Shown: positions 1 through 12,529 of the stretch, piece by piece
How positions within the stretch are numbered: the stretch's first letter is position 1
Layout of the letters: each line of letters begins with the position of its first letter
Source of the DNA: Saposhnikovia divaricata
Lineage: Eukaryota > Streptophyta > Magnoliopsida > Apiales > Apiaceae
Assembly: GCA_036435485.1 (NCBI GenBank)
Contig: CM071599.1
Location: 4,986,803-5,050,802, forward strand
DNA length: 64,000 bases
Direction: 5' to 3'
Position numbers and translations under genes: made by a program
Notes under the pieces: model-generated
The model's input: the letters and a program-made list of their open reading frames with translations, nothing else
Databases searched by the model: none
What the model was told of the DNA's origin: nothing

Positions 1-1524
1 ATTGTTAAAAATTGAGTCGGACCATTTTCTGGATATTTTTACATATTTTGTTCCTATGGGTTATTGGAATTCAACAAAATTTTATTTGACGGAGTTCGGA
101 TCGGAATCGGAGCTGATATGATCGAAACTCGGTTTTCGGAAAATTCTCAAAGGGGTTAGTACACGGGATATTGTTAAAAATCAAGTCGGACCATTTTTGT
201 GGATATTTTTATATATTTTGTTCCTATGGGTTATTGGAATTCAATGAAATTTTATTTGGTGTCGTTCGGACTTGAATCGAAGCCGATATGATCGAAACTC
301 GGTTTTCGGATAATTCTCAAAGGGGTTAGTACACGGGATATTGTTAAAAATCGAGTCGGACCATTTTCTGGAAATTTTTACATATTTTGTTCCTATGGGT
401 TATTGGAATTCAACGAAATTTTATTTGACGCAGTTCGGACCGGAATCGGAGATAATATTATCGAAACTCGGTTTTCGGAAAATTTTCAAGGGGGTTAGTA
501 CACGGGATATTGTTAAAAATCAAGTCGGACCATTTTGTGGATATTTTTACATATTTTTTTCCTATGGGTTATTGGAATTCAACGAAATTTTATTTGACGG
601 AATTCAGACTTGAATCGGAGCTGATATAATCGAAACTCGATTTTTGGATAATCCTCAAATGGGTTAGTACACGGTATATTGTTAAAAATCGGGTCGGACC
701 ATTTTCTGGATATTTTTACATATTTTGTTCTTATGGGTTATTGGAATGCAATGAAATTTTATTTGGTGCAGTTTGGACCTGAATCGGTGCTGAAATGACC
801 GAAACTCGGTTTTCGGATAATCCTCAAAGGGGTTAGTACACGAGATATTGTTAAAAATTGAGTCGGACCATTTTCTGGATATTTTTACATATTTTGTTCC
901 TATGGGTTATTGGAATTCAACAAAATTTTATTTGACGGAGTTCGGATCGGAATCGGAGCTGATATGATCGAAACTCGGTTTTCGGAAAATTCTCAAAGGG
1001 GTTAGTACACGGGATATTGTTAAAAATCAAGTTGGACCATTTTTGTGGATATTTTTATATATTTTGTTCCTATGGGTTATTGGAATTCAATGAAATTTTA
1101 TTTGGTGTCGTTCGGACTTGAATCGAAGCCGATATGATCGAAACTCGTTTTCGGATAATCCTCAAAGGGGTTAGTACACGGGATATTGTTAAAAATCGAG
1201 TCGGACCATTTTTTGGATATTTTTACATATTTTGTTCCTATGGGTTATTGGAATTCAACAAAATTTTATTTGACGCAGTTCGGACCGGAATCGGAGCTGA
1301 TATGATCGAAACTCGGTTTTCGGAAAATTCTCAAAGGGGTTAGTACACGGGATATTGTTAAAAATCAAGTCGGACCATTTTTGTGGATATTTTTATATAT
1401 TTTGTTCCTATGGGTTATTGGAATTCAACGAAATTTTATTTGACGCAATTCAGACCTGAATCGGAGCTGATATAATCGAAACTTGATTTTTGGATAATCC
1501 TCAAAGGGGTTAGTACACGGGATA
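1..1524 (+). repeat. Left segment of core-type monomers (A B E F G A B C D')
   Basis: Nine core-type monomers lie left of the divergent block. The first begins at about base 3 (ATTGTTAAAA at the window edge), so the array continues upstream. The E-type copy at 341 has private variants, GGAAATTTTTAC in place of GGATATTTTTAC and GATAATATTATC, shared almost exactly with the copy at 7965. This shows that 1-1354 and 7625-8978 are copies of each other at offset 7624. Confidence 0.9.
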
Positions 1525-2214
1525 TTGTTAAAAATCGAGTCGGACCATTTTCTGGATATTTTTACGTATTTAGTTCTTATGGGTTATTGGAATGCAATGA
1601 AATTTTATTTGGTGCAGTTTGGACCAGAATCGGGGCTGAAATGACCGAAACTCGGTTTTCGGATAATCCTAAATAGGTGTTAGTACACGAGATATTGTTA
1701 AAAATTGAGTCGAACCAGTTTATGGATATTTTTACATATTTTGTTCTTATGGATTATTGGATTTCAGTGAAATTTTATTTGACGAAATTTGGACCTGAAT
1801 CGGAGCTGATATGATCGAAACTCGGTTTTCCGATAATCCTAAATAAGTGTTTGCACACGAGATATTGTTAAAAATCGAGTCGGTCCATTTTGTGGATATT
1901 TTTACATATTTTGTTCCTATGGTTTATTGGAATACAACGAAATTTTATTTGACGCATTTCGGACCGGAATCGGAGCTGATATGATCGAAACTTGGTTTTT
2001 GGAACCATGAACCCTAAACCCCAAAGGGGGTTAGTACACGGGATATTGTTAAAAATCAAGTCGGACCATTTTGTGGACATTTTTACATATTTTTTTCTTA
2101 TGGGTTATTGGAATTCAACGAAATTTTATTTGACGGAATTCAGACCTGAATCGGAGCTGATATATTCGAAACTCGATTTTTGGATAATCCTAAAAGGGGT
2201 TAGTACACGAGATA
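1525..2214 (+). repeat. Divergent four-monomer block X-Y-Z-F (left copy)
   Basis: Monomers start at 1525 (X), 1695 (Y), 1865 (Z, 181 bp) and 2046 (F-like). X has TACGTATTTAGTTC and GGGGCTGAAATGACC. Y has CGAACCAGTTTATGG, ACGAAATTTGGACC and the tail CCTAAATAAGTGTTTGCACACG. Z has GGTCCATTTTGTGG, GGAATACAACG, ACGCATTTCGG and the telomere-like CCCTAAACCCC. The same block in the same order, with the private CCGATAAT and AAATAAGTGTTTGC variants, recurs at 57366-58055, about 55.84 kb away. The right edge passes directly to an A-type monomer, whereas the right-hand block passes to a G-type, so this edge is a rearrangement junction. Confidence 0.9.
2012..2022 (+). repeat. Telomere-like CCCTAAACCCC in Z monomer
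   Basis: The Z tail reads GGAACCATGAACCCTAAACCCC where other monomers read GGATAATCCTC. The net gain is about 11 bp, giving a 180-181-bp monomer. CCCTAAA is the complement of the plant telomere unit TTTAGGG, here 1.5 units. It could equally have grown from the AATCCTAAATAGG tail seen in X and Y. Confidence 0.75.
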
Positions 2215-2891
2215 TTGTTAAAAATTGAGTCGGACCATTTTCTGGATATTTTTACATATTTTGTTCCTATGGGTTATTGGAATTCAACAAAATTTTATTT
2301 GACGGAGTTCGGATCGGAATCGGAGCTGATATGATCGAAACTCGGTTTTCGGAAAATTCTCAAAGGGGTTAGTACACGTGATATTGTTAAAAATCAAGTC
2401 GGACCATTTTTGTGGATATTTTTATATATTTTGTTCCTATGGGTTATTGGAATTCAATGAAATTTTATTTGGTGTCGTTCGGACTTGAATCGAAGCCGAT
2501 ATGATCGAAACTCGGTTTTCGGATAATCCTCAAAGGGGTTAGTACACGGGATATTGTTAAAAATCGAGTCGGACCATTTTCTGGATATTTTTACATATTA
2601 TGTTCCTATGGGTTATTGGAATTCAACAAAATTTTATTTGACGCAGTTCGGACCGGAATCGGAGCTGATATGATCAAAACTCGGTTTTCGGAAAATTCTC
2701 AAAGGGGTTAGTACACGGGATAATGTTAAAAATCAAGTCGGACCATTTTGTGGATATTTTTATATATTTTGTTCCTATGGGTTATTGGAATTCAACGGAA
2801 TTTTATTTGACGCAATTCAGACCTGAATCGGAGCTGATATAATCGAAACTTGATTTTTGGATAATCCTCAAAGGGGTTAGTACACGGGATA

Positions 2892-4076
2892 TTGTTAAAA
2901 ATCGAGTCGGACCATTTTCTGGATATTTTTACATATTTTGTTCCTATGGGTTATTGGAATTCAACGAAATTTTATTTGACGCAGTTCGGACCGGAAGCGG
3001 AGCTGATATTATCGAAACTCGGTTTTCGGAAAATTCTCATGGGGGTTAGTACACGGGATATTGTTAAAAATCAACTCGGACCATTTTGTGGATATTTTTA
3101 CATATTTTTTTCCTATGGGTTATTGGAATTCAACGAAATTTTATTTCACGCAATTCAGACCTGAATCGGAGCTGATATAATCGAAACTCGATTTTTGGAT
3201 AATCCTCAAATGGGTTAGTACACGGGATATTGTTAAAAATCGAGTCGGACCATTTTCTGGATATTTTTACATATTTTGTTCTTATGGGTTATTGGAATGC
3301 AATGAAATTTTATTTGGTGCCGTTTGGACCTGAATCGGTGCTGAAATGACCGAAACTCGGTTTTCGGATAATCCTCAAAGGGGTTAGTACACGAGATATT
3401 GTTAAAAATTGAGTCGGACCATTTTCTGGATATTTTTACATATTTTGTTCCTATGGGTTATTGGAATTCAACAAAATTTTATTTGACGGAGTTCGGATCG
3501 GAATCGGAGCTGATATGATCGAAACTCGGTTTTCGGAAAATTCTCAAAGGGGTTAGTACACGGGATATTGTTAAAAATCAAGTCGGACCATTTTTGTGGA
3601 TATTTTTATATATTTTGTTCCTATGGGTTATTGGAATTCAATGAAATTTTATTTGGTGTCGTTCGGACTTGAATCGAAGCCGATATGATCGAAACTCGGT
3701 TTTCGGATAATACTCAAAGGGGTTAGTACACGGGATATTGTTAAAAATCGAGTTGGACCATTTTCTGGATATTTTTACATATTTTGTTCCTATGGGTTAT
3801 TGGAATTCAACAAAATTTTATTTGACGCAGTTCGGACCGGAATCGGAGCTGATATGATCGAAACTCGGTTTTCGGAAAATTCTCAAAGGGGTTAGTACAC
3901 GGGATATTGTTAAAAATCAAGTCGGACCATTTTTGTGGATATTTTTATATATTTTGTTCCTATGGGTTATTGGAATTCAACGAAATTTTATTTGACGCAA
4001 TTCAGACATGAATCGGAGCTGATATAATCGAAACTTGATTTTTGGATAATCCTCAAAGGGGTTAGTACACGGGATA
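2892..4076 (+). repeat. Seven-monomer segment duplicated at 9148-10332
   Basis: E F G A B C D' (1185 bp), matching 9148-10332 at offset 6256. The shared private variant is GAGTTGGACC in the C-type monomer (3751 and 10007). The same variant near 15924 is the P' copy. The last base is followed in both places by a type H monomer. Confidence 0.85.
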
Positions 4077-4922
4077 TTGTTAAAAATCGAGTCGGACCAT
4101 TTTCTGGATATTTTTACATATTATGTTCCTATGGGTTATTGGAATTCAACCAAATTTTATTTGACGCAGTTCGTATCGGAATCGGAGCTGATATGATCGA
4201 AACTCGGTTTTCGGAAAATTCTCAAAGGGGTTAGTACACGGGATATTGTTAAAAATCAAGTCGGACCATTTTCTGGATATTTTTACATATTTTGTTCCTA
4301 TGGGTTATTGGAATTCAACAAAATTTTATTTGACGCAGTTCGGACCGGAATCAGAGCTGATATGATCGAAACTCGGTTTTCGGAAAATTCTCAAGGGGGT
4401 TAGTACACGGGATATTGTTAAAAATCAAGTCGGACCATTTTGTGGATATTTTTACATATTTTGTTCCTATGGGTTATTGGAATTCAATGAAATTTTATTT
4501 GGTGTCGTTCGGACTTGAATCGAAGCTGATATGATCGAAACTTGGTTTTCGGATAATCCTCAAAGGGGTTAGTACACAGGATATTGTTAAAAATCGAGTC
4601 GGACCATTTTCTGGATATTTTTACATATTTTGTTCCTATGGGTTATTAGAATTCAACAAAATTTTATTTGACGCAGTTCGGACCGGAATCGGAGCTGATA
4701 TGATCGAAACTCGGTTTTCGGAAAATTCTCAAAGGGGTTAGTACACGGGATATTGTTAAAAATCAAGTCGGACCATTTTTGTGGATATTTTTATATATTT
4801 TGTTCCTATGGGTTATTGGAATTCAACGAAATTTTATTTGACGCAATTCAGACCTGAATCGGAGCTGATATAATCGAAACTTGATTTTTGGATAATCCTC
4901 AAAGGGGTTAGTACACGGGATA
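4077..4922 (+). repeat. Five-monomer repeat, copy 1 (846 bp)
   Basis: Order H I B C D'. Private variants shared with copy 2 are TTCGTATCGG (4170 and 5016), a B monomer with ATCGAAGCTG and ACTTGGTTTTCGG, and CACAGGATA before a C monomer that reads GTTATTAGAATTC. The 846-bp spacing equals five monomers. Confidence 0.88.
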
Positions 4923-5767
4923 TTGTTAAAAATCGAGTCGGACCATTTTCTGGATATTTTTACATATTATGTTCCTATGGGTTATTGGAATTCAACGAAA
5001 TTTTATTTGACGCAGTTCGTATCGGAATCGGAGCTGATATGATCGAAACTCGGTTTTCGGAAAATTCTCAAAGGGGTTAGTACACGGGATATTGTTAAAA
5101 ATCAAGTCGGACCATTTTCTGGATATTTTTACATATTTTGTTCCTATGGGTTATTGGAATTCAACAAAATTTTATTTGACGCAGTTCGGACCGGAATCAG
5201 AGCTGATATGATCGAAACTCGGTTTTCGGAAAATTCTCAAGGGGGTTAGTACACGGGATATTGTTAAAAATCAAGTCGGACCATTTTGTGGATATTTTTA
5301 CATATTTTGTTCCTATGGGTTATTGGAATTCAATGAAATTTTATTTGGTGTCGTTCGGACTTGAATCGAAGCTGATATGATCGAAACTTGGTTTTCGGAT
5401 AATCCTCAAAGGGGTTAGTACACAGGATATTGTTAAAAATCGAGTCGGACCATTTTCTGGATAATTTTACATATTTTGTTCCTATGGGTTATTAGAATTC
5501 AACAAAATTTTATTTGACGCGGTTCAGACCGGAATCGGAGCTGATATGATCGAAACTCGGTTTTCGGAAAATTCTCAAAGGGGTTAGTACCCGGGATATT
5601 GTTAAAAATCAAGTCGGACCATTTTGTGGATATTTTTATATATTTTGTTCCTATGGGTTATTGGAATTCAACGGAATTTTATTTGACGCAATTCACACCT
5701 GAATCGGAGCTGATATAATCGAAACTTGATTTTTGGATAATCCTCAAAGGGGTTAGTACACGGGATA
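4923..5767 (+). repeat. Five-monomer repeat, copy 2 (845 bp)
   Basis: Second copy of H I B C D', immediately downstream. It adds its own changes, such as GGATAATTTTAC near 5460, GCGGTTCAGACC near 5519 and TACCCGGGATA near 5589. The C-D'-G stretch from about 5420 has a further relative at about 7110 (offset 1689, ten monomers), recognisable by CACAGGATA, GTTATTAGAATTC and the G-type TTATTGTAATGC. Confidence 0.85.
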
Positions 5768-8471
5768 TTGTTAAAAATCGATTCGGACCATTTTCTGGAT
5801 ATTTTTACATATTTAGTTTTTATGGGTTATTGTAATGCAATGAAATTTTATTTGGTGCAGTTTGGACCTGAATCGGGGCTGAAATGACCGAAACTCGGTT
5901 TTCGGATAATCCTCAAAGGGGTTAGTACACGGGATATTGTTAAAAATCGAGTCGGACCATTTTCTGGATATTTTTACATATTTTGTTCCTATGGGTTATT
6001 GGAATTCAACCAAATTTTATTTGACGCAGTTCGGATCGGAATCGGAGCTGATATGATCGAAACTCGGTTTTCGGAAAATTCTCAAAGGGGTTAGTACACG
6101 GGATATTGTTAAAAATCAAGTCGGACCATTTTTGTGGATAATATTATATATTTTGTTCCTATTGGTTATTGGAATTCAATGAAATTTTATTTGGTGTCGT
6201 TCGGACTTGAATCGGAGCTGATATAATCGAAACTCGGTTTTCGGATAATCCTCAAATGGGTTAGTACACGGGATATTGTTAAAAATCGAGTCGGACCATT
6301 TTCTGGATATTTTTACATATTATGTTCCTATGGGTTATTGGAATTCAACAAAATTTTATTTGACGCAGTTCGGACCGGAATCGGAGCTGATATGATCGAA
6401 ACTCGGTTTTCGGAAAATTCTCAAAGGGGTTAGTACACGGGATATTGTTAAAAATCAAGTCGGACCATTTTTGTGGATATTTTTATATTTGTTCCTATGG
6501 GTTATTGGAATTCAACGAAATTTTATTTGACGCAATTCAGACCTGAATCGGAGCTGATATAATCGAAACTTGATTTTTGGATAATCCTCAAAGGGGTTAG
6601 TACACGGGATATTGTTAAAAATCGAGTCGGGCCATTTTCTGGATATTTTTACATATTTAGTTCTTATGGGTTTTTGGAATGCAATGAAATTTTATTTGGT
6701 GCAGTTTGGACCTGAATCGGGGCTGAAATGACCGAAACTCGGTTTCGGATAATCCTCAAAGGGGTTAGTACACGGGATATTGTTAAAAATCGAGTCGGAC
6801 AATTATCTGGATATTTTTACATATTTTGTTCCTATGGGTTATTGGAATTCAACAAAATTTTATTTCACGCAGTTCGGACCGGAATCGGAGCAGATATGAT
6901 CGAAACTCGGTTTTCGGAAAATTCTCAAAGGGGTTAGTACACGGGATATTGTTAAAAATCAAGTCGGACCATTTTTGTGGATATTTTTATATATTTTGTT
7001 CCTATGGGTTATTGGAATTCAATGAAATTTTATTTGGTGTCGTTCGGACTTGAATCGAAGCTGATATGATCGAAACTCGGTTTTCGGATAATCCTCAAAG
7101 GGGTTAGTACACAGGATATTGTTAAAAATCGAGTCGGACCATTTTCTGGATATTTTTACATATTTTGTTCCTATGGGTTATTAGAATTCAACAAAATTTT
7201 ATTTGACGCAGTTCAGACCGGAATCGGACCTGATATGATGGAAACTCGGTTTTCGGAAAATTCTCAAAGGGGTTAGTACACGGGATATTGTTAAAAATCA
7301 AGTCGGTCCATTTTGTGGATATTTTTATATATTTTGTTCCTATGGGTTATTGGAATTCAACGGAATTTTATTTGACGCAATTCAGACCTGAATCGGAGCT
7401 GATATAATCGAAACTTGATTTTTGGATAATCCTCAAAGGGGTTAGTACACGGGATATTGTTAAAAATCGAGTCGGACCATTTTCTGGATATTTTTACATA
7501 TTTAGTTCTTATGGGTTATTGTAATGCAATGAAATTTTATTTGGTGCAGTTTGGACCTGAATCGGGGTTGAAATGACCGAAACTCGGTTTTCGGATAATC
7601 CTCAAAGGGGTTAGTACACGGGATATTGTTAAAAATCGAGTCGGACCATTTTCTGGATATTTTTACATATTTTGTTCCTATGGGTTATTGGAATTCAACC
7701 AAATTTTATTTGACGCAGTTCGGATCGGAATCGGAGCTGATATGATCGAAACTCGGTTTTCGGAAAATTCTCAAAGGGGTTAGTACACGGGATATTGTTA
7801 AAAATCAAGTCGGACCATTTTTGTGGATATTTTTATATATTTTGTTCCTATGGGTTATTGGAATTCAATGAAATTTTATTTGGTGTCGTTCGGACTTGAA
7901 TCGAAGCCGATATGATCGAAACTCGGTTTTCGGATAATCCTCAAAGGGGTTAGTACACGGGATATTGTTAAAAATCGAGTCGGACCATTTTCTGGAAATT
8001 TTTACATATTTTGTTCCTATGGGTTATTGGAATTCAACGAAATTTTATTTGACGCAGTTCGGACCGGAATCGGAGCTAATATTATCGAAACTCGGTTTTC
8101 GGAAAATTCTCAAGGGGGTTAGTACACGGGATATTGTTAAAAATCAAGTCGGACCATTTTGTGGATATTTTTACATATTTTTTCCCTATGGGTTATTGGA
8201 ATTCAACGAAATTTTATTTGACGGAATTCAGACTTGAATCGGAGCTGATATAATCGAAACTCGAATTTTGGATAATCCTCAAATGGGTTAGTACACGGTA
8301 TATTGTTAAAAATCGGGTCGGACCATTTTCTGGATATTTTTACATATTTTGTTCTTATGGGTTATTGGAATGCAATGAAATTTTATTTGGTGCAGTTTGG
8401 ACCTGAATCGGTGCTGAAATGACCGAAACTCGGTTTTCGGATAATCCTCAAAGGGGTTAGTACACGAGATA
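5768..8471 (+). repeat. Mixed-order monomers between the 5-mer repeats and segment P
   Basis: Sixteen monomers of G, H, B, C, D', G, C, B, C, D, G, H, B, E, F and G character without a clean period. G copies here carry ATTTAGTTC and CGGGGCTG or CGGGGTTG and are close to type X. One B copy near 6140 has GGATAATATTATATA and CTATTGGTT, and one D' near 6480 lacks two bases (TTTATATTTG). From 7625 on it is the partner of 1-1354 (offset 7624). Confidence 0.75.
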
Positions 8472-10332
8472 TTGTTAAAAATTGAGTCGGACCATTTTCT
8501 AGATATTTTTACATATTTTGTTCCTATGGGTTATTGGAATTCAACAAAATTTTATTTGACGGAGTTCGGATCGGAATCGGAGCTGATATGATTGAAACTC
8601 GGTTTTCGGAAAATTCTCAAAGGGGTTAGTACACGGGATATTGTTAAAAATCAAGTCGGACCATTTTTGTGGATATTTTTATATATTTTGTTCCTATGGG
8701 TTATTGGAATTCAATGAAATTTTATTTGGTGTCGTTCGGACTTGAATCGAAGCCGATATGATCGAAACTCGTTTTCGGATAATCCTCAAAGGGGTTAGTA
8801 CACGGGATATTGTTAAAAATCGAGTCGGACCATTTTTTGGATATTTTTACATATTTTGTTCCTATGGGTTATTGGAATTCAACAAAATTTTATTTGACGC
8901 AGTTCGGACCGGAATCGGAGCTGATATCATCGAAACTCGGTTTTCGGAAAATTCTCAAAGGGGTTAGTACACGGGATATTGTTAAAAATCAAGTCGGACC
9001 ATTTTGTGGATATTTTTATATATTTTGTTCCTATGGGTTATTGGAATTCAACGGAATTTTATTTGACGCAATTCAGACCTGAAACGGAGCTGATATAATC
9101 GAAACTTGATTTTTGGATAATCCTCAAATGGGTTAGTACACGGGATATTGTTAAAAATCGAGTCGGACCATTTTCTGGATATTTTTACATATTTTGTTCC
9201 TATGGGTTATTGGAATTCAAAGAAATTTTATTTGACGCAGTTCGGACCGGAAGCGGAGCTGATATTATCGAAACTCGGTTTTCGGAAAATTCTCATGGGG
9301 GTTAGTACACGGGATATTGTTAAAAATCAAGTCGGACCATTTTGTGGATATTTTTACATATTTTTTTCCTATGGGTTATTGGAATTCAACGAAATTTTAT
9401 TTCACGCAATTCAGACCTGAATCGGAGCTGATATAATCGAAACTCGATTTTTGGATAATCCTCAAATGGGTTAGTACACGGGATATTGTTAAAAATCGAG
9501 TCGGACCATTTTCTGGATATTTTTACATATTTTGTTCTTATGGGTTATTGGAATGCAATGAAATTTTATTTGGTGCAGTTTGGACCTGAATCGGTGCTGA
9601 AATGACCGAAACTCGGTTTTCGGATAATCCTCAAAGGGGTTAGTACACGAGATATTGTTAAAAATTGAGTCGGACCATTTTCTGGATATTTTTACATATT
9701 TTGTTCCTATGGGTTATTGGAATTCAACAAAATTTTATTTGACGGAGTTCGGATCGGAATCGGAGCTGATATGATCGAAACTCGGTTTTCGGAAAATTCT
9801 CAAAGGGGTTAGTACACGGGATATTGTTAAAAATCAAGTCGGACCATTTTTGTGGATATTTTTATATATTTTGTTCCTATGGGTTATTGGAATTCAATGA
9901 AATTTTATTTGGTGTCGTTCGGACTTGAATCGAAGCCGATATGATCGAAACTCGGTTTTCGGATAATCCTCAAAGGGGTTAGTACACGGGATATTGTTAA
10001 AAATCGAGTTGGACCATTTTCTGGATATTTTTACATATTTTGTTCCTATGGGTTATTGGAATTCAACAAAATTTTATTTGACGCAGTTCGGACCGGAATC
10101 GGAGCTGATATGATCGAAACTCGGTTTTCGGAAAATTCTCAAAGGGGTTAGTACACGGGATATTGTTAAAAATCAAGTCGGACCATTTTTGTGGATATTT
10201 TTATATATTTTGTTCCTATGGGTTATTGGAATTCAACGAAATTTTATTTGACGCAATTCAGACCTGAATCGGAGCTGATATAATCGAAACTTGATTTTTG
10301 GATAATCCTCAAAGGGGTTAGTACACGGGATA
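8472..10332 (+). repeat. Segment P, copy 1 (11 monomers, 1861 bp)
   Basis: Starts with an A monomer carrying GATATGATTGAAAC (near 8590), then a B copy whose junction reads AAACTCGTTTTCGG (one G missing, near 8765), a C copy with CCATTTTTTGG and GATATCATCG, then D, E with CAAAGAAA, F, G, A, B, C (GAGTTGG) and D'. All these private variants recur 5917 bases on, at 14389-16249. That fixes the two segments as copies of one another. Confidence 0.92.
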
Positions 10333-12360
10333 TTGTTAAAAATCGAGTCGGACCATTTTCTGGATATTTTTACATATTTTGTTCCTATGGGTTATTGAAT
10401 TCAACCAAATTTTATTTGACGCAGTTCGGATCGGAATCGGAGCTGATATGATCGAAACTCGGTTTTCGGAAAATTCTCAAAGGGGTTAGTACACGGGATA
10501 TTGTTAAAAATCAAGTCGGACCATTTTCTGGATATTTTTACATATTTTGTTCCTATGGGTTATTGGAATTCAACAAAATTTTATTTGACGCAGTTCGGAC
10601 AGGAATCAGAGCTGATATGATCGAAACTCGGTTTTCGGAAAATTCTCAAGGGGTTTAGTACACGGGATATTGTTAAAAATCAAGTCGGACCATTTTGTGG
10701 ATATTTTTACATATTTTGTTCCTATGGGTTATTGGAATTCAACGAAATTTTATTTGACGCAGTTCGGACCGGAAGCGGAGCTCATATTATCGAAACTCGG
10801 TTTTCGGAAAATTCTCATGGGGGTTAGTACACGGGATATTGTTAAAAATCAAGTCGGACCATTTTGTGGACATTTTTACATATTTTTTTCTTATGGGTTA
10901 TTGGAATTCAACGAAATTTTATTTGACGGAATTCAGACCTGAATCGGAGCTGATATATTCGAAACTCGATTTTTGGATAATCCTCAAATGGGTTAGTACA
11001 CGGGATATTGTTAAAAATCGAGTCGGACCATTTTCTGGATATTTTTACATATTTTGTTCTTATGGGTTATTGGAATGCAATGAAATTTTATTTGGTGCAG
11101 TTTGGACCTGAATCGGTGCTGAAATGACCGAAACTCGGTTTTCGGATAATCCTCAAAGGGGTTAGTACACGAGATATTGTTAAAAATTGAGTCGGACCAT
11201 TTTCTGGATATTTTTACATATTTTGTTCCTATGGGTTATTGGAATTCAACAAAATTTTATTTGACGGAGTTCGGATCGGAATCGGAGCTGATATGATCGA
11301 AACTCGGTTTTCGGAAAATTCTCAAAGGGGTTAGTACACGGGATATTGTTAAAAATCAAGTCGGACCATTTTTGTGGATATTTTTATATATTTTGTTCCT
11401 ATGGGTTATTGGAATTCAATGAAATTTTATTTGGTGTCGTTCGGACTTGAATCGAAGCCGATATGATCGAAACTCGGTTTTCGGATAATCCTCAAAGGGG
11501 TTAGTACACGGGATATTGTTAAAAATCGAGTCGGACCATTTTCTGGATATTTTTACATATTATGTTCCTATGGGTTATTGGAATTCAACAAAATTTTATT
11601 TGACGCAGTTCGGACCGGAATCGGAGCTGATATGATCGAAACTCGGTTTTCGGAAAATTCTCAAAGGGGTTAGTACACGGGATATTGTTAAAAATCAAGT
11701 CGGACCATTTTGTGGATATTTTTATATATTTTGTTCCTATGGGTTATTGGAATTCAACGGAATTTTATTTGACGCAATTCAGACCTGAATCGGAGCTGAT
11801 ATAATCGAAACTTGATTTTTGGATAATCCTCAAAGGGGTTAGTACACGGGATATTGTTAAAAATCGAGTCGGACCATTTTCTGGATATTTTTACATATTT
11901 TGTTCCTATGGGTTATTGGAATTCAACGAAATTTTATTTGACGCAGTTCGGACCGGAAGCGGAGCTGATATTATCGAAACTCGGTTTTCGGAAAATTCTC
12001 ATGGGGGTTAGTACACGGGATATTGTTAAAAATCAAGTCGGACCATTTTGTGGATATTTTTACGTATTTTTTTCCTATGGGTTATTGGAATTCAACGAAA
12101 TTTTATTTCACGCAATTCAGACCTGAATCGGAGCTGATATAATCGAAACTCGATTTTTGGATAATCCTCAAATGGGTTAGTACACGGGATATTGTTAAAA
12201 ATCGAGTCGGACCATTTTCTGGATATTTTTACATATTTTGTTCTTATGGGTTATTGGAATGCAATGAAATTTTATTTGGTGCAGTTTGGACCTGAATCGG
12301 TGCTGAAATGACCGAAACTCGGTTTTCGGATAATCCTCAAAGGGGTTAGTACACGAGATA
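10333..12360 (+). repeat. Segment Q, copy 1 (12 monomers, 2028 bp)
   Basis: Order H I E F G A B C D E F G. Private variants: the one-base loss GTTATTGAATTC at 10391, GGACAGGAATCAGAGC in I, CTCAAGGGGTTTAG at the I-E junction, GAGCTCATATTATC in E, and TACGTATTTTTTTCC in the second F (near 12061). All recur in the copies at 12361 and 16250. Confidence 0.92.
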
Positions 12361-12529
12361 TTGTTAAAAATTGAGTCGGACCATTTTCTGGATATTTTTA
12401 CATATTTTGTTCCTATGGGTTATTGAATTCAACCAAATTTTATTTGACGCAGTTCGGATCGGAATCGGAGCTGATATGATCGAAACTCGGTTTTCGGAAA
12501 ATTCTCAAAGGGGTTAGTACACGGGATAT
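12361..12529 (+). repeat. Hybrid monomer A-head/H-tail (duplication junction)
   Basis: The head has GAGATA-TTG and TTGAG (type A); the tail has GTTATTGAATTC, CAACCAAA and GGATCGG (type H with the one-base loss). The switch lies between about 12374 and 12422, where A and H are identical. It joins Q to its tandem copy. Confidence 0.88.

Noticed and set aside
1868..2080. Minus-strand 63-70-residue frames over Z monomers (also 57709-57921 and 63687-63878)
   Set aside because: These are open only because Z monomers are longer and lack one stop. There is no start context, domain or conserved neighbour, and related Z copies at 58395 and 59421 do not keep the frame.
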